In this document: positions 14,752 to 25,018 of the stretch, in pieces
Layout of the letters: the number at the start of each line of letters is the position of its first letter
How positions within the stretch are numbered: position 1 is the stretch's first letter
Origin: CAYOHG01 sp964465125
GTDB taxonomy: Bacteria; Planctomycetota; Phycisphaerae; UBA1845; Fen-1342
Direction of reading: 5' to 3'
Assembly (NCBI GenBank): GCA_964465125.1
Contig: CAYXIO010000002.1
Location: 1-64,000 of the forward strand
Length of the DNA stretch: 64,000 nucleotides
Made by a program: the position numbers and the translations under genes
The notes under the pieces: generated by a model
What the model saw: only the letters and a program-made list of their open reading frames with translations
What the model was told of the DNA's origin: nothing
The model's database searches: none

Positions 14752-16098
14752 ATGCTAAGATACTGTTTACATCATCTACGGAGTTCTTTCAAACCGCGCA
14801 CGGCGATTTTCAAGAAAACTCCTGCGAATTCCATCGGATGCCGCGCGCTGCGGAGTTGGTTGTTTCTTGGATTCCTCGCAGCGCTCGCGCTTCCGGTCGT
14901 CCGCGCGGACGAGGTGCTGCTTGCCGGCCGTCCTCTTTTCCGCGCTGTCCGCGTGCTCAGCTTTCAGAACGGCCGGCTGACGTTTCTGGGAACCAGCGGC
15001 GAGACGCTCCGGAAGGACATCCGCGAAATCGAATCCGTGAAGATCGACGGCATGGAGGACCTGAATGCCGCCGAGCGCATCCGCGTTTCCGGGGGTGCAG
15101 CGGAGTCGATCGTCGTTTATGAGCGGGCGCTGGAGTCGGACCTGGAACCCTGGCGTCGACAGTTGATCCTGGCGCGGCTGGTGCGCGCCGCGGACGAAGC
15201 CGGGAGGTTTGCGGACGCGATAGGCGCGTTCATCCGACTGGCCGGCGAGCATCCGGATGCCGCCGAGGTGGTGCGCCCCTGGCGCGCGCCCGATCCCGAC
15301 GATCCGTCGCTGGCGGCGTCGCGCCAACTGCTTTCGGAAGCGATTCAAGGAACGCGCGGCGCTACCAGCCGGCAGACAATGCGTAACTATATGACCGAGC
15401 TTGAGTTGTATTCTGGCTCACGGCGCGCTGAACCCGAGGCCGGCCGCGTCGCTGAATCGGAACCCGCCGCGCCGTCGGGCGAAGCAGCCCCCGGCGGCGG
15501 CGAGCCGCCCGCCGTGCTTGGCGAGCCGTCCGAGAGCGACGCGAGGTCCGCCGATCAGCCGGGGAGGGAGCCGCCGCGGCTTTTCGGCGAAGACACCGGC
15601 ACGGTTGAGACGCCGAGGGATCGCGCGCAGCGGCCCGTCGAGCGAGCCGAGCCTGCTTCGAGGTCTTCGGCGCGGCAGGCCGATCCGCGTCGCTCCGCGG
15701 CGGGGCAGCTCCCGCAGGACACCATCCTGCTGCGGATCGCCGCCCGGGCCTTCGACGCCGGCGATGCCTCGCTGGCGGTCGGTGTGCTCGAAGCCGCGCT
15801 GCCGCAACTGCCTTCGGAACGCGTCTTCGGCGCGCGAATCCTTCTGGGACGTGCGCGGATTGAGGCCGGTCAGCCGGCCTCGGCGGCGGCCGAGATGGTC
15901 AGCGTGGTGGAGTCGGCCTCCGATCCCTTGCTGGTCGCGGAGGCCCAGTATTATGTCGGGGTCGCGCATGAGGCGCTCGGGCGGCCTGGAATCGCCGAAC
16001 GCGCTTACCGCGAGCTTCTTGAGCCTGGCGCGGGAACCAGCGAGCTGAGGGCGCTGGCGCGAATGGGTCTGGAGCGTGTGACTCGGCCGTCGCCGTGA
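14752..16098 (+). CDS. Secreted or membrane-associated protein with TPR-like repeats
   Basis: Unknown function. After a signal-like hydrophobic stretch (LFLGFLAALALPVVRADE) comes a short beta domain (about residues 55-100: RAVRVLSFQNGRLTFLG...IREIESVKI). A helical region follows, then a long low-complexity linker rich in Glu, Pro, Ala and Arg (about 225-320), and a C-terminal TPR-like helical domain (about 325-445). The beta domain resembles the one at the start of the HtrA-like protein at 22149. The start is unsure: ATG 14752 lacks a ribosome-binding site and sits on a TAAGAT box (14756-14761), so a downstream start such as TTG 14860 (CGGAG upstream) is possible. Its stop overlaps the miaB GTG. 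Confidence 0.65.
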   Translation: MLRYCLHHLRSSFKPRTAIFKKTPANSIGCRALRSWLFLGFLAALALPVVRADEVLLAGRPLFRAVRVLSFQNGRLTFLGTSGETLRKDIREIESVKIDGMEDLNAAERIRVSGGAAESIVVYERALESDLEPWRRQLILARLVRAADEAGRFADAIGAFIRLAGEHPDAAEVVRPWRAPDPDDPSLAASRQLLSEAIQGTRGATSRQTMRNYMTELELYSGSRRAEPEAGRVAESEPAAPSGEAAPGGGEPPAVLGEPSESDARSADQPGREPPRLFGEDTGTVETPRDRAQRPVERAEPASRSSARQADPRRSAAGQLPQDTILLRIAARAFDAGDASLAVGVLEAALPQLPSERVFGARILLGRARIEAGQPASAAAEMVSVVESASDPLLVAEAQYYVGVAHEALGRPGIAERAYRELLEPGAGTSELRALARMGLERVTRPSP

Positions 16099-17762
16099 GC
16101 GCGACCGGAGCGGGTGGGCGACGCGGCCGGCGTCGGACGGGCTGGGGGCTGGGTGTGAGCACGCGGTGCTACTTTCTCGAGACCTTCGGCTGCCAGATGA
16201 ACATTCTGGACAGCGAACTGGTCGAGACTCAGTTGCGCGCCCGCGGGTACGAATCGACCAGTGATTACCGGCAGGCCGAGCTGATTCTCTTCAACACGTG
16301 CTCCGTCCGCCAGCACGCCGAGGACAAGGTGCTTTCGCGCCTCGGGCAGTTGAAGGGGCACAAGCAGCGCTATCCGGAGAAAATCGTCGGCGTCATCGGG
16401 TGCATGGCGGAGCGCGAGAAGGAAGGGTTGTTCGCGAAGGCGCCGCACGTGGACCTGCTCTGCGGACCGGGTGAGCTGGACCGCCTGGTCGGGCTGATCG
16501 ATGAGGTGCGGGAGCGCCACGACCAGATCGCCCTGCTGGCCGGCAGCCTGTCGCGGCGGACGGAGGTGTTGCAGCGCGCCTTGGAGTACGACAGCCTGGA
16601 AGCACTCGACTTGGCGCGACAGCCGGCGGACGACGCCAGCGTGCTTCAGTCGTACATTCGCGTGCAGCGCGGCTGCGACCAGTTCTGCACCTACTGCGTC
16701 GTGCCGTTCACGCGCGGCGCGGAGCGCAGCCGGCCCGCCGATCACATCGTCGAAGAGGCGCGCCGCCTGGCGCAGCGCGGCTGCCGCGAAATCACGCTGC
16801 TCGGTCAAACGGTCAACAGCTACCTGCACCAGGACGCCGGCCGGCCGGTCGGATTCGCGCGCCTGATCGAACGCGTGCACGAGGTGAGCGGGATCGACCG
16901 CATTCGATTCGTGACCAGCTTTCCGGCCGACTGGGACGAAGACATCTTTCGCGTAATGCGCGACTGCCCGCGCGTCATGCCCTATCTGCACATTCCGGCG
17001 CAATCGGGCAGCGATCGCGTGCTGGAGCGCATGCGCCGTTCCTACACCGTTTCCAGCTACCTGCGGCTGCTCGATTCGGCGCGCAAGCACGTTCCGCACA
17101 TCGCGCTGGCCGGCGACATCATCGTCGGCTTCTGCGGCGAAACGGAAGAAGACCATCAGCAGACGCTGGCGCTGGTCGGCGAAGCGGGCTACTCGAGCCT
17201 GTACGTGTTCAAATACTCACCCCGGCCGGGTACCAAGGCGGATCGCGTCTTTGCCGACGATGTCGCGGACGACTGCAAGGCAGCGCGCTGCAACGAAGTG
17301 CTTGCCGCGCAGCAGTCCAGCGGCGCGGAGCTACGCCGATCCGCGATCGGGAGCGAGGTCGAGGTGCTGGTGGAGGGATTCAGCAAGCTCAGCCGCCGGA
17401 CGCGCGGGGAGCGCAACGCCGAGCTTCGTACCCGTGGGAAGCAGTCGCCGGCGATGGCGGCCGGCCGGCAGCAGGCCCGCAGCACGCAGGAATCCGAGCA
17501 GGATCGGGGCTGCGAAGTGTCGGCCGAAAGCGGCGCGCAGCTCGTCGGACGGACGCCGCAGGACTGGATCGCCGTCTTCGACGCTGCGCCGGAGATGATC
17601 GGCGCGATCGTGCGAGTGCGCGTGGAAGACGCCAGTGCGCATACGCTGTTCGGGCGCGTCGTGAGCGTCGTCTCGCCGGCCCGCAACTCGTGCATGGCGC
17701 CCAGCGAGGGCGACCGAAGCGAGCGCGGGCGCGCCTTGCCGATTCTGATGGTGCGACCGTGA
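16095..17762 (+). CDS. miaB: tRNA-2-methylthio-N6-dimethylallyladenosine synthase with a TRAM insertion
   Basis: Radical SAM methylthiotransferase that modifies A37 of tRNAs reading UNN codons. It has the N-terminal UPF0004 domain with FGCQMN, NTCSVR and GCMAE (three Cys for the auxiliary cluster), then the radical SAM motif GCDQFCTYC and YLHIPAQSGSDRVLERM, and a C-terminal TRAM domain. At 555 residues it is about 100 longer than usual. Part of this is an N-terminal extension, and part is an insertion of about 45 Gln/Arg/Glu/Ala-rich residues between the TRAM strands VEVLVEG and VGRTPQDW. GTG 16095 overlaps the upstream stop by 4 nt (GTGA). A second GTG at 16155, just before the conserved core, is an alternative start. 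Confidence 0.94.
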   Translation: MSATGAGGRRGRRRTGWGLGVSTRCYFLETFGCQMNILDSELVETQLRARGYESTSDYRQAELILFNTCSVRQHAEDKVLSRLGQLKGHKQRYPEKIVGVIGCMAEREKEGLFAKAPHVDLLCGPGELDRLVGLIDEVRERHDQIALLAGSLSRRTEVLQRALEYDSLEALDLARQPADDASVLQSYIRVQRGCDQFCTYCVVPFTRGAERSRPADHIVEEARRLAQRGCREITLLGQTVNSYLHQDAGRPVGFARLIERVHEVSGIDRIRFVTSFPADWDEDIFRVMRDCPRVMPYLHIPAQSGSDRVLERMRRSYTVSSYLRLLDSARKHVPHIALAGDIIVGFCGETEEDHQQTLALVGEAGYSSLYVFKYSPRPGTKADRVFADDVADDCKAARCNEVLAAQQSSGAELRRSAIGSEVEVLVEGFSKLSRRTRGERNAELRTRGKQSPAMAAGRQQARSTQESEQDRGCEVSAESGAQLVGRTPQDWIAVFDAAPEMIGAIVRVRVEDASAHTLFGRVVSVVSPARNSCMAPSEGDRSERGRALPILMVRP

Positions 17763-18349
17763 CGCGGCGAAGATGCTCCACCGCCGCAGGCGCGTTGCTG
17801 CCGCTGGTCGGGATGAGCGTCGCCCTGGCCGGCTGCATCCATTCCATTCGTCCGCCTGCGGACGTTCGCGACCCCGTATCCGTGTTCGTGGCGGACTACG
17901 GCTACCACGCCGGTCTGATTCTGCCGCGCGGCGATGCGCAGGCGGTGGAGTGGGCCTACGGCCAGTGGGACTGGTTCGTGCTGAACCGCGATGAATGGTA
18001 CCGGGCGCCCGGCGCTGTGCTGATGGAGCAGCCGGCGGCTCTCGGATCGCGCGAAATCTACGCCGCTCCGACCGCCGAAGAGCTCGAGGCTGAGCTCAAG
18101 ATGCCGCTGACGGAGGTCGAAGTTGAATCGTCGCTGGTCGAGGGGCTGCGCAGCCGGCTCGACGCGATCTTCAACCGTCCGGGGGCGAGCAAAGTCTATA
18201 ATCCGAAGGTTCTGATGGCGTTTGTGCCCTATCCCCAGCCGTATTCCGGCTCGCGCAACTGCAACACGATGGTGGCGGACTGGCTGCGCGAGCTGGGCTG
18301 CGACGTGACCGGCGGGGGGTCATCGTCAAGCTTCCGCAGCCTGAAATAG
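17759..18349 (+). CDS. DUF2459-like lipoprotein
   Basis: Function unknown. From GTG 17759, which overlaps the miaB stop (GTGA), the 196-residue product has a lipoprotein signal (LVGMSVALAGC). A compact domain follows: VSVFVADYGYHAGLILP, AVEWAYGQWDWFVLN and, near the C-terminus, SRNCNTMVADWLRELGCDV. This pattern (strand with YGYHAGL, a W.YG stretch, late NCN...W) resembles DUF2459/TIGR02117 proteins. The conserved His and Cys could be catalytic, but that is inference. Co-translation with miaB is likely from the overlap. I rate the family match as moderate. Confidence 0.65.
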   Translation: MTRRRCSTAAGALLPLVGMSVALAGCIHSIRPPADVRDPVSVFVADYGYHAGLILPRGDAQAVEWAYGQWDWFVLNRDEWYRAPGAVLMEQPAALGSREIYAAPTAEELEAELKMPLTEVEVESSLVEGLRSRLDAIFNRPGASKVYNPKVLMAFVPYPQPYSGSRNCNTMVADWLRELGCDVTGGGSSSSFRSLK

Positions 18350-18517
18350 TCCTTGGCCGAGCGCCTTGGAGTGCGATTTCGCGCGCCGGTCCGCGGGCGA
18401 CCCGCTATACTGGCGCTCAGGAACGAGCCAAGTGTTTCCGCGCGCGCCGCTCTCGGGGAGGGTTCTGGCGGCGTTTCTCAGCGGGCACGCGTCACCTAAT
18501 CCCAGGAGGACGACCGA

Positions 18518-20485
18518 ATGACTTGCTTCAAAGTCGCGGCGCTCGGCGCCGCTTCGCTGGCCCTTGCGCTGCCCGCGTTCGCGGGCAAGCAGTTGTCGTC
18601 GGGTCAGGCCAGCGCCGCGCTGGCGCAGCAGTACCCGGGCGTGCATTTCTACTACGGCGACGACGGCCGCATCGGCCGCGTCTTCGGCACGGCCTTCAGC
18701 TTCGGGAACTCGGCGGAAGCCAGCGCGGACGCGTTCGTGCAGGATCACGCCGACGTGTTCGGGCTGAGCTCGACGCAGTTGCAGCGCGTGCCGACGGACG
18801 ACGGCCTTTCGGCCCAGCCGGTAACGTTGGAACCAGAGAGCGGCACGTACAAGTTCATGCTTGTGCGCTACGAGCAGGTCGCCGACGGCGTGTCGGTGCT
18901 CGGATCGGAGCTGCGCGTGCTGGTGCGCAACGAGCCGGGCTTCCCGAGCGTCTGGGCCGGCTCGACGCTGCGGCCGGTGGGTGGGCTCGACGCGTCGCGG
19001 GCCGGCACGATCGACACCGCGCTGGGTGTGCAGACCGTGATGACACAGTACCCCGGCCTGATGCAGTTCACGGAGCCCGAGCTGGTGGTCTGGGCGGGGG
19101 ACGTGGATCGCGCTGCCCCCGCAACGCTGGCGACCGTCTTCGTGGCCGATAACGCACTGCCCGCCACCGCTGAGTTCCAGCGCTATCGCTTCATCACCGA
19201 CGCGACGAGCGGCGCCGTGCTCCAGACCGACGACCTGATCCTGAACGCCGACGTGGTCGGCAACGTCTCCGGCAACGCGACCCAGGGCTCCGGCGCCGCC
19301 GAGTGCGGCCCGGAGGAGTCCACGGCGATGAAGTACGCGCGCGTTGCGGTCGGCTCGAACGCGGCGTTTGCCGACGAGAACGGCGACTACGTGATTCTGG
19401 GCGTGACGGGCGATCCGGTGACGGTGACGGCGACGGTGCGCGGGGAATTCTTCCGCGTGAACAACCAGGCCGGCGCGGGCGCTTCGCTGTCGCAGGATGT
19501 TTCGCCGCCGGGCCCGGCCGACTTCCTGTTCAACGAAGCCAACGACAACGAATTGCGCCGGGCCGAGGTGAACGGCTACGTCGAGTCCAACGTGGTGCGC
19601 GACATGGTGCTGCGCGCCAACCCGAGCTATCCGACCATCGCGACCCAGACGGACTTTGCCGTCAACGTCAACATCAACTCGAGCTGCAACGCCTACTATG
19701 ACGGTTCGTCGATCAACTTCTACCGCACCGGCGGCGGCTGCTCGAACACGTCGTATTCCGTCGTCGTGCATCACGAGTACGGCCACCACGTCGTCGATCG
19801 CGGCGGCAGCGGACAGGGGGCGTACGGCGAGGGCCTCGGCGACGTCATGGGGCTGGTCATCACCGGAGACCCGATCACCGGCCGTGGGTTCTATCTCAAC
19901 CAGTGCAACACGGGCATCCGCACCGCTGACAACAACCTCACGTATCCCTGCGTCGGCGAAATCCACTACTGCGGCCAGCTCCTCTCCGGCTGCGTGTACG
20001 AGACCATGCTCGAACTCCAGGTGACCGAGCCGACCGATTACATGGACATCATCCAGAGCCTGGCGGTCAACTCGGTGCTGCTGCACACCGGCAGCGGCAT
20101 CGCGCCCGACATCTATCTCGATTACCTCACGCTCGACGATGACGATGCCGACCTGAGCAACGGCACCCCGCACATGGCCGAGATCGCCGCCGGCTTCGAC
20201 CTGCACAACATGACCACCAACCTGCCCGAGCCGATCGAGTGCGCGGACATCAGCCGCATGGTGTCCGCATGCACCCCGAACGGAACGCTGATCGTGGCGG
20301 TCGTGCTGACCAGCGCGGCGCACGACGGTCAGGCGGTCGAGGTGACGGTGAACGGCGAAGCGCACAGCGTGGCGGTGAATCGCCGGCTGGCGGTGCTGCG
20401 GCTTGCGGGCCAGAGCGGCGCGCAGTCGATCGAGCTGACGTCGCCGGCGGGTTGCCAGGATCCGATCGCGGCCCAGTGCCCGTAA
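18518..20485 (+). CDS. Secreted M36/thermolysin-like zinc metalloprotease
   Basis: Probable extracellular protease. The 655-residue product has a signal peptide cleaved near residue 22 (ALPAFAGK). An N-terminal FTP/PepSY-like propeptide region follows (about 25-220, with DAFVQDHADVFGLS and YKFMLVRYEQVADGVSVLG). The zincin domain has VVHHEYGHHVVDRG (HEYGH motif) and GAYGEGLGDVMG about 20 residues later, supplying the Glu ligand as in M36 GEG.SD. Several Cys pairs suggest disulfides. The C-terminal 80 residues form a small beta domain. AGGAGG at 18504-18509 sits 8 nt before the ATG. A TATACT box at 18406-18411 could be the -10, but no good -35 is visible. Convergent with the kinase gene. Confidence 0.82.
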   Translation: MTCFKVAALGAASLALALPAFAGKQLSSGQASAALAQQYPGVHFYYGDDGRIGRVFGTAFSFGNSAEASADAFVQDHADVFGLSSTQLQRVPTDDGLSAQPVTLEPESGTYKFMLVRYEQVADGVSVLGSELRVLVRNEPGFPSVWAGSTLRPVGGLDASRAGTIDTALGVQTVMTQYPGLMQFTEPELVVWAGDVDRAAPATLATVFVADNALPATAEFQRYRFITDATSGAVLQTDDLILNADVVGNVSGNATQGSGAAECGPEESTAMKYARVAVGSNAAFADENGDYVILGVTGDPVTVTATVRGEFFRVNNQAGAGASLSQDVSPPGPADFLFNEANDNELRRAEVNGYVESNVVRDMVLRANPSYPTIATQTDFAVNVNINSSCNAYYDGSSINFYRTGGGCSNTSYSVVVHHEYGHHVVDRGGSGQGAYGEGLGDVMGLVITGDPITGRGFYLNQCNTGIRTADNNLTYPCVGEIHYCGQLLSGCVYETMLELQVTEPTDYMDIIQSLAVNSVLLHTGSGIAPDIYLDYLTLDDDDADLSNGTPHMAEIAAGFDLHNMTTNLPEPIECADISRMVSACTPNGTLIVAVVLTSAAHDGQAVEVTVNGEAHSVAVNRRLAVLRLAGQSGAQSIELTSPAGCQDPIAAQCP

Positions 20486-20525
20486 CGGCCTGAGATCGCG
20501 AAGTGGTTGATCGGCCTGAATCACA

Positions 20526-20562
20526 AGCAGCGCGTCGGAGTGGCGTACTTCGGCGCGCTGCT
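20526..20562. terminator. 16-bp hairpin between convergent genes
   Basis: Left arm 20526-20541 pairs with 20547-20562 over 16 positions, including two G-U wobbles, around a 5-nt loop. It lies between the stops of the metalloprotease and the kinase and lacks a T tract. It could act as a bidirectional terminator or an mRNA 3'-end stabiliser. Confidence 0.5.
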
Positions 20563-20572
20563 CGCTTACCGC

Positions 20573-21997
<1,425 letters not shown>

Positions 21998-22148
21998 GAG
22001 CGTGGCACCTCCGAGAGGAATACGGTTATTCTACGCAGGTCGGCTTGACCGGTGCGACCCGTCAGGTCACAGGCGGCGTTTTCCCGTTGGGTTCAGGCGG
22101 GCAACGTACGATTCTCGAATTCAGAGGCTCTATCGTGGTGAGGCGGTC

Positions 22149-23129
22149 ATGCACTCTCGCGCCAAGACGCTGTCCCTGGCACTGCCACTCGCAATTCCGC
22201 TCGTGTTCATGAGCCTGCTGACGGCCACTCCGGTCTCGGCGGAGGTGCTCTATCTTTCCGGCGGGCAGGTGATCGAGGCCAGCGTTCTGAAAGAGACCCC
22301 CGAGCGGGTGATTGTCGATCTCGGCTTCGACGTCGTCGCCGTCCCGCGCTCGCAGATCACGCGCATGGAGGCCGCCCGGGAGGAGCTGGCGACCTCGCAG
22401 TCGACCCGCAGCACCGGGCATCTCTACAGCACCGCCGACCTTCCCCCGCGCAACGTCAAGGAGCTTTCGCAGCGCTTCGGCGAAGCGGTCGTGCTGGTGG
22501 CGTCGCCATCGGGGCAGGGCAGCGGCTTTTTCATCAGCCCCGACGGGCACGTCGTCACCAACTTCCACGTGGTCGAGGGCGAGACGCGGCTTTCGGTAGC
22601 GGTCTTTCGCCGCGTGGGGGACGAATTCCGCCGCGACAAGTTCGAGGATGTCGACCTGGTGGCAACCAACCCCTTCCTGGACCTGGCGCTGCTGAAGGTG
22701 TCGCTGCCCGAAGGCTACCGACCGACCCTCGCCTACCTCGACGATCACGACGAGCTGCGCGACGGGGACGCCGTCTTCGCCATCGGCAACCCGCTCGGCC
22801 TGGAGCGCAGCGTCTCCGAGGGCATCGTCAGCCGCCGCAATCGCGCCGAGGCCGGCCTGGCGTACATCCAGACGACGACGCAGATCAATCCGGGGAATTC
22901 CGGGGGTCCGCTGTTCAACGCGCGCGGCGAAGTCGTGGGTGTGACGAACATGAAGCTGATGGGGGCGGAAGGGCTGGGTTTTGCGATCCCGGTACGCTAC
23001 GTGATCGACTTTCTGCGCAACCGCGACGCGTTTGCCTACAACAGCGAGAGCTCCGAGGCAGGATATCGATATTTGCAGCCGCCGGCCCGCGAAGAGACGG
23101 ATCGGGCGTCGCCGCTGAAGGCCCCGTAG
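22149..23129 (+). CDS. Exported HtrA-like trypsin-family serine protease without PDZ domain
   Basis: Likely periplasmic quality-control or processing protease. From ATG 22149 (GAGG 5 nt upstream) the protein has 326 residues. The order is a signal peptide (SLLTATPVSAE), then a small beta domain (EVLYLSGGQVIEASVL... to ITRME, about 30-80), then a chymotrypsin-fold domain. The domain has TNFHVVEG (catalytic His), NPFLDLALLKV (Asp) and INPGNSGGPLF (Ser), all intact. It ends about 35 residues after the fold, so PDZ domains are missing, unlike DegP. The small beta domain recurs in other exported proteins of this genome (compare 14752). The next gene starts 36 nt downstream on the same strand, a probable operon. 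Confidence 0.88.
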   Translation: MHSRAKTLSLALPLAIPLVFMSLLTATPVSAEVLYLSGGQVIEASVLKETPERVIVDLGFDVVAVPRSQITRMEAAREELATSQSTRSTGHLYSTADLPPRNVKELSQRFGEAVVLVASPSGQGSGFFISPDGHVVTNFHVVEGETRLSVAVFRRVGDEFRRDKFEDVDLVATNPFLDLALLKVSLPEGYRPTLAYLDDHDELRDGDAVFAIGNPLGLERSVSEGIVSRRNRAEAGLAYIQTTTQINPGNSGGPLFNARGEVVGVTNMKLMGAEGLGFAIPVRYVIDFLRNRDAFAYNSESSEAGYRYLQPPAREETDRASPLKAP

Positions 23130-23165
23130 CACTCCGATTCACCCGATTGAAAGAAGGAACCAGCG

Positions 23166-25001
23166 ATGCGATTCAGGATTGGACTCGTGGCGGCGGCGCT
23201 CGGGCTTGCCGGCGCGCTCGCGTGCGCGGCGCAGGATTCGGCTCCCGCGCCGGACCCCGCTTCGCTCGCGCCGCGCGACGCGCTGCTCTGGGTGGGTGTT
23301 ACCGACCTCAGCGACGTCCTCGACGCTTACGAGCGGACCAGCACCAGCAAGCTGATGAACGACCCGGCCGCCAGCAAGGCGCTCGTGGACATCGGCATGG
23401 TCAAGCACCTGCTCGACGGCTTGAAAAAGCGCCTGGCCAGCTCGCTCGATCTTGCCCCCGAGCAATTGAAGAACCCGTTCGACGGTCCGGTCTCCTTCTT
23501 CGTGCGGCCCACCGGCGACAAGGACGAGAAACTGCGCCCCGCCATCGTGCTCGGCATCGGCGACCGCGACTCGCTGGTCAGCTACTACGAGCGCCTGCGC
23601 AGCCGGCTGCGCGACCGCGTCGATGAGTTCGAGCGCATCACGTTTGACGAGTTCGACATCGACAGCTACCGGCAACAGGGTGACGGCAAGAGTGGGGCCG
23701 ACGCAGACTCGGACGAAGACGGCGCGACGGCCGACCCGAATGAGACCGATCCGTTCGGAATGGATGAGAATGAGATCGAGCGGCAGGTGGAGACCTGGCT
23801 CGCCGAGATTCTCAGCGAAAAGAGCATCCCGAAGCGCCTGGCCGTCTGCCTGGGTGAGCGCTACTTCATCGTTGCGCAATCCGTGGAGGAAGTGAAGGAC
23901 ATCCTGCGGCTCCAGCGCGGCGGAGAATCGCTGCGCGATACGGAGGGGTACAAGGCGCTGGAGCGCGAGTTCAAGCAGCCGGGGCGGGTTCGCATGCTCG
24001 CCAATATCCCGGGCTTGTTGGAGCTCAACCGCGAGGACGCGGACGCCGTCAAGCAGCTCGCCGCACTTGGGCTCGACCGGCTCGGCTGCGCGGTCGCCCA
24101 TGGGGACTGTGGCGCGGACGGCGTGGATCAGACATTCGACGTATTCCTGCCGGTGCAGGGTGAGCGGACCGGGCTTGCCAAGATCTTCAGCCAACCTTCC
24201 ATGCCAACCGCGCCGACCGGCCGAATCCCGCCGGATGCGTTCATCTTCGCCCGCGCGAACATCAATCCGGGCGAGCTGGTTAACGAGATCGAGAGCATCA
24301 CGCGGCGGATCGACCCCGAGGCGGCCGACGAGCTGCGGACGTCGCTGGAGGCGATCCCGCTCTCCGAGACCGAGACGTTCAACCTGCGGCGTGACGTAAT
24401 CGATCGGCTTCGAGCACCCGCGACGCTTACGTTCTCGTTCGCCCGGCCGCTGGGCCCGGATAGCGCGCGCGTGCTGCTGTCGATCGGGCACGCCGGCAAG
24501 GATGCGATCGTCCGGGCGATCGAGGCGCTGCGCGGGCTGGCGCCCGGGATGTTGATCGACCGCGACCTGCGCGGCACACCCGTGTACGACATTCCGCTCG
24601 GCGGCGTTAGCCTTGCGGCGGCTGCCGACCGGGTCGTGCTGGGCGTGACGCCCGCGGTCGAGAGCGAGCTCCAGGAAGTCGAAGGCGGACGCGGCCTGGG
24701 GGACGACCCGCTCTTTCGGCGCGCCCTGGCGGCCGTCGACCAGGAGGCCTGGCTGGTCGTATGGGTCAACGAGCGGTCCCTATTTGAACTGGCGGTCGAG
24801 CTGGCCGCGCGTGGCGAGCACATGCCGCCGGCCAGCCCGGTGGCGTTCCTGACGCAATCGCTCGCCGGCAACAGCATCAAGTCCGGCGCGGCGGAGGACG
24901 CGCGCGGCCTGTTGCGATACAAGACGGGCACTCTGATGACGGTTCGGACGACGCCCGACGGCTTGCACGTGCGTGCGGTGCAGTTGGCGCCGACGCCCTG
25001 A
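23166..25001 (+). CDS. Exported DUF3352-like protein of unknown function
   Basis: The 611-residue product has a signal peptide (LAGALACAAQD) and a long alpha/beta region. Repeated elements such as LLWVGVTDLSDVLDAYERTS, LAVCLGERYFIVAQSVEEVKD, FIFARANINPGEL and AAAADRVVLGVTPAVE recur with the spacing seen in DUF3352-type proteins, which are abundant in Planctomycetota and have no known function. An acidic low-complexity insert lies around residues 175-205 (Asp, Glu, Ala, Gly). There are no catalytic motifs that I can identify. AAGGA precedes the ATG. It follows the HtrA-like protease by 36 nt and is probably co-transcribed, so it may be a substrate or partner (inference). Convergent with the parvulin gene 17 nt away. 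Confidence 0.7.
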   Translation: MRFRIGLVAAALGLAGALACAAQDSAPAPDPASLAPRDALLWVGVTDLSDVLDAYERTSTSKLMNDPAASKALVDIGMVKHLLDGLKKRLASSLDLAPEQLKNPFDGPVSFFVRPTGDKDEKLRPAIVLGIGDRDSLVSYYERLRSRLRDRVDEFERITFDEFDIDSYRQQGDGKSGADADSDEDGATADPNETDPFGMDENEIERQVETWLAEILSEKSIPKRLAVCLGERYFIVAQSVEEVKDILRLQRGGESLRDTEGYKALEREFKQPGRVRMLANIPGLLELNREDADAVKQLAALGLDRLGCAVAHGDCGADGVDQTFDVFLPVQGERTGLAKIFSQPSMPTAPTGRIPPDAFIFARANINPGELVNEIESITRRIDPEAADELRTSLEAIPLSETETFNLRRDVIDRLRAPATLTFSFARPLGPDSARVLLSIGHAGKDAIVRAIEALRGLAPGMLIDRDLRGTPVYDIPLGGVSLAAAADRVVLGVTPAVESELQEVEGGRGLGDDPLFRRALAAVDQEAWLVVWVNERSLFELAVELAARGEHMPPASPVAFLTQSLAGNSIKSGAAEDARGLLRYKTGTLMTVRTTPDGLHVRAVQLAPTP

Positions 25002-25018
25002 GCCCCGGAGGGTCAACG

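Noticed and set aside
14729..14761. TTGTCA and TAAGAT as a promoter for the TPR protein
   Set aside because: The spacer is 21 bp, too long for a normal sigma-70 promoter, so it is not listed.
18326..20524. A 732-codon minus-strand frame antisense to the secreted metalloprotease
   Set aside because: Composition is Arg/Ala/Val-rich without motifs, whereas the plus strand has a signal peptide, HEYGH motif and Shine-Dalgarno site.
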